The notes under the pieces were generated by a model that saw nothing but the letters and a program-made list of their open reading frames with translations, did not search any database and was not told the DNA's origin. DNA of 64,000 bases from Dipodascopsis uninucleata var. uninucleata. Taxonomy: Eukaryota; Ascomycota; Lipomycetes; Lipomycetales; Lipomycetaceae. Within the stretch, counting starts at the first letter, position 1. Every line of letters starts with the position of its first letter. Made by a program: the position numbers and the translations under genes. The stretch spans positions 1,426,001 to 1,490,000 of the forward strand of contig JAJLTO010000002.1 in assembly GCA_030568195.1 (NCBI GenBank), in the 5' to 3' direction. Positions 59,862 through 64,000 of the stretch are shown one piece after another.

Positions 59862-62849
59862 ATGGGAGTTAATGGACTCTGGAAAATTACTGGATCCGTT
59901 GCAAGACCGGTAAAGCTGGAATCTTTGCATGGGAAGCGATTGGCTGTCGATGCTTCGATCTGGATATATCACTTCTTGAAAGCAGTGAGAGATAAAGAAG
60001 GTAATGCACTACCAAACTCTCATATAGTGGGATTCTTTAGACGAATATGTAAACTATTATTCCATGGGATTTTGCCTGTATTCGTATTTGACGGTGATGC
60101 ACCATTAATCAAGAAACAGACTATTGCCAATCGAAACCAACGCCGCAGAGACAGAGAAGAAGATGCGAGTAGAACAGCAAGCAAGCTACTATCATTACAA
60201 CTTCAGAAACTGGCTGAAGAAGAAATTAACAAAACAAGAGCTAGTGATACCAAGGACTCTGATCTCGTCTACTTTGATGAGCTGTCCATGACGACTGAAG
60301 AGAGGGAAAGCAGAAGGAAGACACAACAAGAAACTCCAAAAAAGTTTAGGAGACTCGATCCTTATCATTTGCCAGACCAGCCCATAGAGATATCAAGAAA
60401 TGATCCACGGGTAATGTCAGAAGAAGAGCTCGAACGCTACGCGCAGGAATATCGAGAACTAGAAGATGTGAATCTACTTGATACTTCGGACATCGATTTC
60501 TCTTCTCCAGAGTTTCAAGCGCTTCCTATTAATATCCAGTATCAACTATTGAACACAGCAAGATTGAGGTCTCGTCTCAGAATGGGATATTCAAAGGAAC
60601 AGCTAGACCAGATATTTCCAGATAGATTAGAGTTCTCTAAGTTTCAAATCGAAAGAGTTAAAGAACGCAATATGTTAACACAAAAGTTGATGAACCTGAA
60701 TGGCATGAATGATCATCCATCTCTTCGTGTTGCTGGAGAGAAAGATACTTCGTATGTCCTTCGAAAGAATGAAAGTGGATGGACTCTTGCATTGGAAGAG
60801 ACGTCTATGTCAAATCCGATCGATATTAGGGATGAAGGTGAGAATGAGGTTGATGAGGATGATTGGGAGGATGTTCCGATTGTGAAAGACATGCCAGTAT
60901 ATTTAACGCATCACAAACCACTGTCCGAGTCACTAAATGAGCGACTTAAGTTCTTAAATCAATACGCTGCGGAGCCAGAAGACGAGGACAAGCCTCTTTT
61001 CTTAATGCCCGAAGAAGAAGAAATAGATCTCGAGAGGAATCCAGCTGAGATTGAGCTGAACAACGATGATCATGACTTGCAACGCGCTATTCAGTTATCT
61101 ATGGAAAATGAAAACGATGTTCGAAAATCTACAGATCAGGACCAAGTAGGAGAGACCATTGGTGCTGACGAACAAAGCCAAAAGTCTTCGAAGACTCCAT
61201 TTATATTTGAAAATGATGATCAGGATCTAATGACGATTATCAATAGTCTGCCAAAATTGCCCATAGAGGAAACTAGTAGGGAGAGCTCGCCGCCTGTTCC
61301 CAAAAAGATAACTAATTTCAATATGGGAAATTCAATATTTGCGCGGAAGCGAAATCTAGTGGAAAGTTCATCTGCTGATTTGAGCACCGGAGAGGCACAA
61401 GCTGGTCTAAATAGCAAAAAGACAAAAATTGATCTTGGCAAAAATAGTTCTACATATAACGATTTCAGGAAACAGAGCATTACTTCTGAAATGTTAGAAG
61501 ATGAAGGTGCTAAGGGCGTAAATGATGACAAAATTAAATCTGAAGATGACAATATAAATATTGTCGATATCGATTACGATCTAGGAAACAGAAGTGCCAC
61601 AGATGATGTATTCGAAAATGCTGTTCCAGATAATTTAGAAAATAGCACTGAGGATGATCATAACTTGTCTATTATTGAGCGACAGAAGCTAGATATAGTA
61701 GACAATGAAAGTCGATCTAATGAGCCTAGTGTAAACAGCATATTTTCTGAGAGCCAGGGTCTATCTGAAATTGTTAGCGAAAGCTATAATCGCTATAAGT
61801 CTCCCGAATGGGATTTATCATCCCCAGAATCACCAAGAGTACCACCGGAAATACCTCTTGATGAGCGAACTATTGGGATATTAGATGAGAATAGTGTGAG
61901 CGATGAAGAAAGACATAGCGATGATGAGGAGCAGGAAGAAGATACCACTCGGTTGGAAGAAGAAGAGGAAGAAGATATTGTTAGGGGAATTGCAAAGGAA
62001 GTTGAAGAGCATGCTCGATTTGCCTCTGAGATTAATCCTAATAGTTTTTCTAGTGTTGATTATGACAGTGAAATCAGAGCTCTAAAGACACAACAGAGAC
62101 ATGATAGAAGAGATGCTGATCAGGTTTCTATTAACATGGTCAAAGAATGTCAGGAGTTATTGGCAAGGTTTGGAATTCCGTACGTAACAGCTCCAATGGA
62201 GGCAGAAGCACAGTGTGCAGAATTGTTACAACTTGGGTTGGTAGACGGCATCATTACCGATGACTCTGATGTATTCTTATTTGGGGCTTCAAGAGTATAT
62301 AAAAATATGTTTAACCAATCAAAATTTGTTGAATGCTATTTGAAATCTGATATAGAACAAGAATTAGGATTGACTACCAAGGATCTTATAGATCTAGCAC
62401 ATCTCTTAGGAAGTGACTATACTAGTGGTCTTCGAGGTATTGGACCGGTAACAGCTAAAAAAATCATAGATGAATTTAAGTCCGAACAAACTCTGATAAA
62501 CTTCCGGGATTGGTGGAATAAAATCCAAATGGGCGACCGAAATGCAGATTTAAGCACGACTTTTAAGAAACAGCTTAAAAGAAAGAGTAAGAAGCTCTTC
62601 CTGCCCCCTTCATTCCCTTCACCAGCCGTCGATGATGCTTATCTGCACCCAACTGTTGACGACGATACAACGGAATTTGTTTGGGGCACGCCTGATCTTG
62701 ATCGTATTCGCGGGTTTTTGATGAGTAATATAGGATGGTCAAAAGAGAGGGCTGATGAAGTCTTGGTGCCTCTTCTACGAACTATGAATCTTAAAAAACA
62801 GTCTTTGGCATTTACTCGAAGCGGCTTTAGTGTTTTAAGAAAGACATGA
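59862..62849 (+). CDS. RAD2: XPG/Rad2 structure-specific endonuclease of nucleotide excision repair
   Basis: Makes the 3' incision at DNA damage. Intronless, 995 residues, the usual size of Rad2/Rad13. The N nuclease half opens MGVNGLWKI with catalytic Asp30 (AVDASIW) and Asp77/Asp79 (VFDGDAP). The I half carries Glu780/Glu782 (APMEAEAQC), Asp801/Asp803 (ITDDSDVFLFG) and the helix-hairpin-helix GSDYTSGLRGIGPVTAKKI. Between them lies the long acidic spacer of about 650 residues that marks XPG rather than FEN1 or EXO1. It includes a conserved DDWEDV and a UIM-like HDLQRAIQLSMENE. There is no clear PCNA-binding box at the C-terminus, though LAFTRSGF hints at a remnant. Confidence 0.96.
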   Translation: MGVNGLWKITGSVARPVKLESLHGKRLAVDASIWIYHFLKAVRDKEGNALPNSHIVGFFRRICKLLFHGILPVFVFDGDAPLIKKQTIANRNQRRRDREEDASRTASKLLSLQLQKLAEEEINKTRASDTKDSDLVYFDELSMTTEERESRRKTQQETPKKFRRLDPYHLPDQPIEISRNDPRVMSEEELERYAQEYRELEDVNLLDTSDIDFSSPEFQALPINIQYQLLNTARLRSRLRMGYSKEQLDQIFPDRLEFSKFQIERVKERNMLTQKLMNLNGMNDHPSLRVAGEKDTSYVLRKNESGWTLALEETSMSNPIDIRDEGENEVDEDDWEDVPIVKDMPVYLTHHKPLSESLNERLKFLNQYAAEPEDEDKPLFLMPEEEEIDLERNPAEIELNNDDHDLQRAIQLSMENENDVRKSTDQDQVGETIGADEQSQKSSKTPFIFENDDQDLMTIINSLPKLPIEETSRESSPPVPKKITNFNMGNSIFARKRNLVESSSADLSTGEAQAGLNSKKTKIDLGKNSSTYNDFRKQSITSEMLEDEGAKGVNDDKIKSEDDNINIVDIDYDLGNRSATDDVFENAVPDNLENSTEDDHNLSIIERQKLDIVDNESRSNEPSVNSIFSESQGLSEIVSESYNRYKSPEWDLSSPESPRVPPEIPLDERTIGILDENSVSDEERHSDDEEQEEDTTRLEEEEEEDIVRGIAKEVEEHARFASEINPNSFSSVDYDSEIRALKTQQRHDRRDADQVSINMVKECQELLARFGIPYVTAPMEAEAQCAELLQLGLVDGIITDDSDVFLFGASRVYKNMFNQSKFVECYLKSDIEQELGLTTKDLIDLAHLLGSDYTSGLRGIGPVTAKKIIDEFKSEQTLINFRDWWNKIQMGDRNADLSTTFKKQLKRKSKKLFLPPSFPSPAVDDAYLHPTVDDDTTEFVWGTPDLDRIRGFLMSNIGWSKERADEVLVPLLRTMNLKKQSLAFTRSGFSVLRKT

Positions 62850-62963
62850 ACTATCATTACCTTGAAAATTAGTTTATTGCCCACTAATGGACAATCCTCT
62901 TTATTAGGAGAATATGTTTATACAACAAGCATCGATGATTCTTGTTTTCAACTTAACTTAAAA

Positions 62964-63386
62964 TCAAAATGCGCAAGATTTCGCTATACTCTTGCGGGAT
63001 GACAGACTATACTCTAACCACATTGCTCGTCGTTGATCTGGCCATATGAATCGGGAAGGATTCATGACATGACATCCAGCGTAGGTTTCTCTGTAGACAG
63101 ACGCTGTAGAGTCTACAATTGCAAGCTATATCATTAATGTTAGGGCATCGAGAATCGGAACACGAACGTATTGTACTTACAGTAGTAGGAAGTGGGCTCA
63201 TGCTGAGAACGTGCTCAAATTCGCTATACGTCGTTCTCATTCTAGACGACCATGGCGAAATATGACCTTGGCATATAACAGAATATACCATTTTCTCAGC
63301 TTCGGATTCTTCTGCATCTATGTAATCAGATATATTGGATCTTATATTTCGTAATATTGCTCGGTTTTCTGAAACTATATTTGATC

Positions 63387-63419
<33 letters not shown>

Positions 63420-64000
63420 TGTCATCTTGACCAGCAACACCGCTATCGGTCATCACTATCTCATTTTGGGGCAACTGTACGTTTTCGAAGAATACATTGT
63501 TTCGCCTTAGTCTGCTCGCCATATCATCACGACAAACCAGAATCTCTTGAGATAGATAACAAATTCTACAAGGATTAGAGGTAAATGAGACTTTAGAAAG
63601 AACTCTTCGAACTTGACCGGTGAATAGCTCGGGAATATGCCGCTGTGGCCAAGTCATTGGACCGCCGGCGGATGCGCTACTTCCCCAAGGATCATTATCC
63701 CCTGGAACGAAAATAAATGTTGTATTTGAACACAGTTCTGGAAATTCTTGTAACACACGACCTAGCTTGTTGAAACTCTCTGCAATAACCAATTAGCAAA
63801 CCTGTACACCAATACTCTGACACCAATAATCCCTATTACCCTTATATACAGATGATATTCCGTTTGCCTGCATATGGAACGGATAAGAAATAAATGAACC
63901 ACATAAAACTATGGCTAAAGGTGGTTCCTGCTCTAATACTGTCAGAACTCTTGAGAGTGCTTCTAAAACCTTGCCGTCGTCGAGATGAATCTCCCCCCCC
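62964..64000 (-). CDS. DPB2: DNA polymerase epsilon subunit B (Dpb2), 3' part only
   Basis: Non-catalytic second subunit of the leading-strand polymerase, which links it to the CMG helicase. Three exons are visible: 63840 to the window end, 63181-63779 and 62964-63125. The inactive calcineurin-like phosphoesterase fold is seen in EIHLDDGKVLEAL, VLCGSF, FIFVPGDNDPW and the OB-like late part. The final exon restores SPLPTT-LAIVD, YAGCHVMNPSRF and the ending VEYDLKSR-like (LEYSLSSRKS), which match fungal Dpb2. An Asp-rich loop encoded by a CAT/ATG repeat interrupts the middle. The 5' part, including the N-terminal helicase-binding domain, lies beyond the window. It converges with RAD2 at 114 bases. 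Confidence 0.92.
63390..63419 (+). repeat. CAT trinucleotide microsatellite inside DPB2
   Basis: Ten CAT units on the plus strand; read on the minus strand as GAT/GAC-like codons they encode a run of nine or more aspartates in a loop of Dpb2. Length is likely to vary between strains. Confidence 0.9.

Overview
This is a nuclear window from a fungus, almost certainly an ascomycete. Nearly every gene is protein-coding and split by short introns with GTAAGT-like donors, CTAAY or CTGAY branch sites and nearby AG acceptors. Genes lie singly on both strands. Chs5, Dug1, Atg7, Bpb1/BBP, Prp1/Prp6, Dpb2, Rad2 and eIF4A (ending in MPMNVADLI) all look ascomycete. Two accessory subunits of respiratory complex I (NDUFA6 and NDUFS5) argue against budding yeast and fission yeast, both of which lack complex I. 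Intron style and gene content would suit an early-diverging lineage such as Taphrinomycotina, but that placement is inference and I do not name a species.

Layout. 0-9.4 kb: NDUFA6 (cut by the window start), a mitochondrial ABHD11-type hydrolase, ribosomal protein eS1, a short MED12 and a CTR copper transporter. 9.4-12.5 kb: a gene-poor block with copper-response-like motifs and two possible structured-RNA elements. 12.5-20.3 kb: CHS5, an F-box-like protein, a mitochondrial PPR-like protein, a CDK10-type kinase and a claudin-like membrane protein. 21.0 kb: intron-containing tRNA-Arg(UCG), then a second gene-poor block to 24.6 kb. 24.6-36.2 kb: SRPK kinase, Lunapark, glycine decarboxylase P-protein, the Dug1 dipeptidase and a PHYHD1-like dioxygenase. 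37-55.5 kb: eIF4A, branch-point-binding protein, NDUFS5, DIM1, PRP1/PRP6, ATG7, a ferric-reductase/NOX-like protein, NOP9 and ASF1. 56-64 kb: tRNA-Gln(UUG), a CaM-kinase, a dienelactone hydrolase, RAD2/XPG and the 3' part of DPB2 (cut by the window end).

The genes do not form an operon-like cluster, but themes recur: mitochondrial function (NDUFA6, ABHD11, PPR protein, GCV2, NDUFS5), splicing (BBP, PRP1/PRP6, SRPK), ribosome biogenesis and translation (eS1, eIF4A, DIM1, NOP9), metal handling (CTR and the reductase) and DNA replication, repair and chromatin (RAD2, DPB2, ASF1). Exon structures were built by hand from splice signals and protein similarity. In every complete multi-exon gene the summed exon length is a multiple of three. 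I found no clear new gene system and no recognisable transposon, virus-derived element or CRISPR array. The best leads are regulatory motifs, unusual exons and introns, and structured non-coding stretches.
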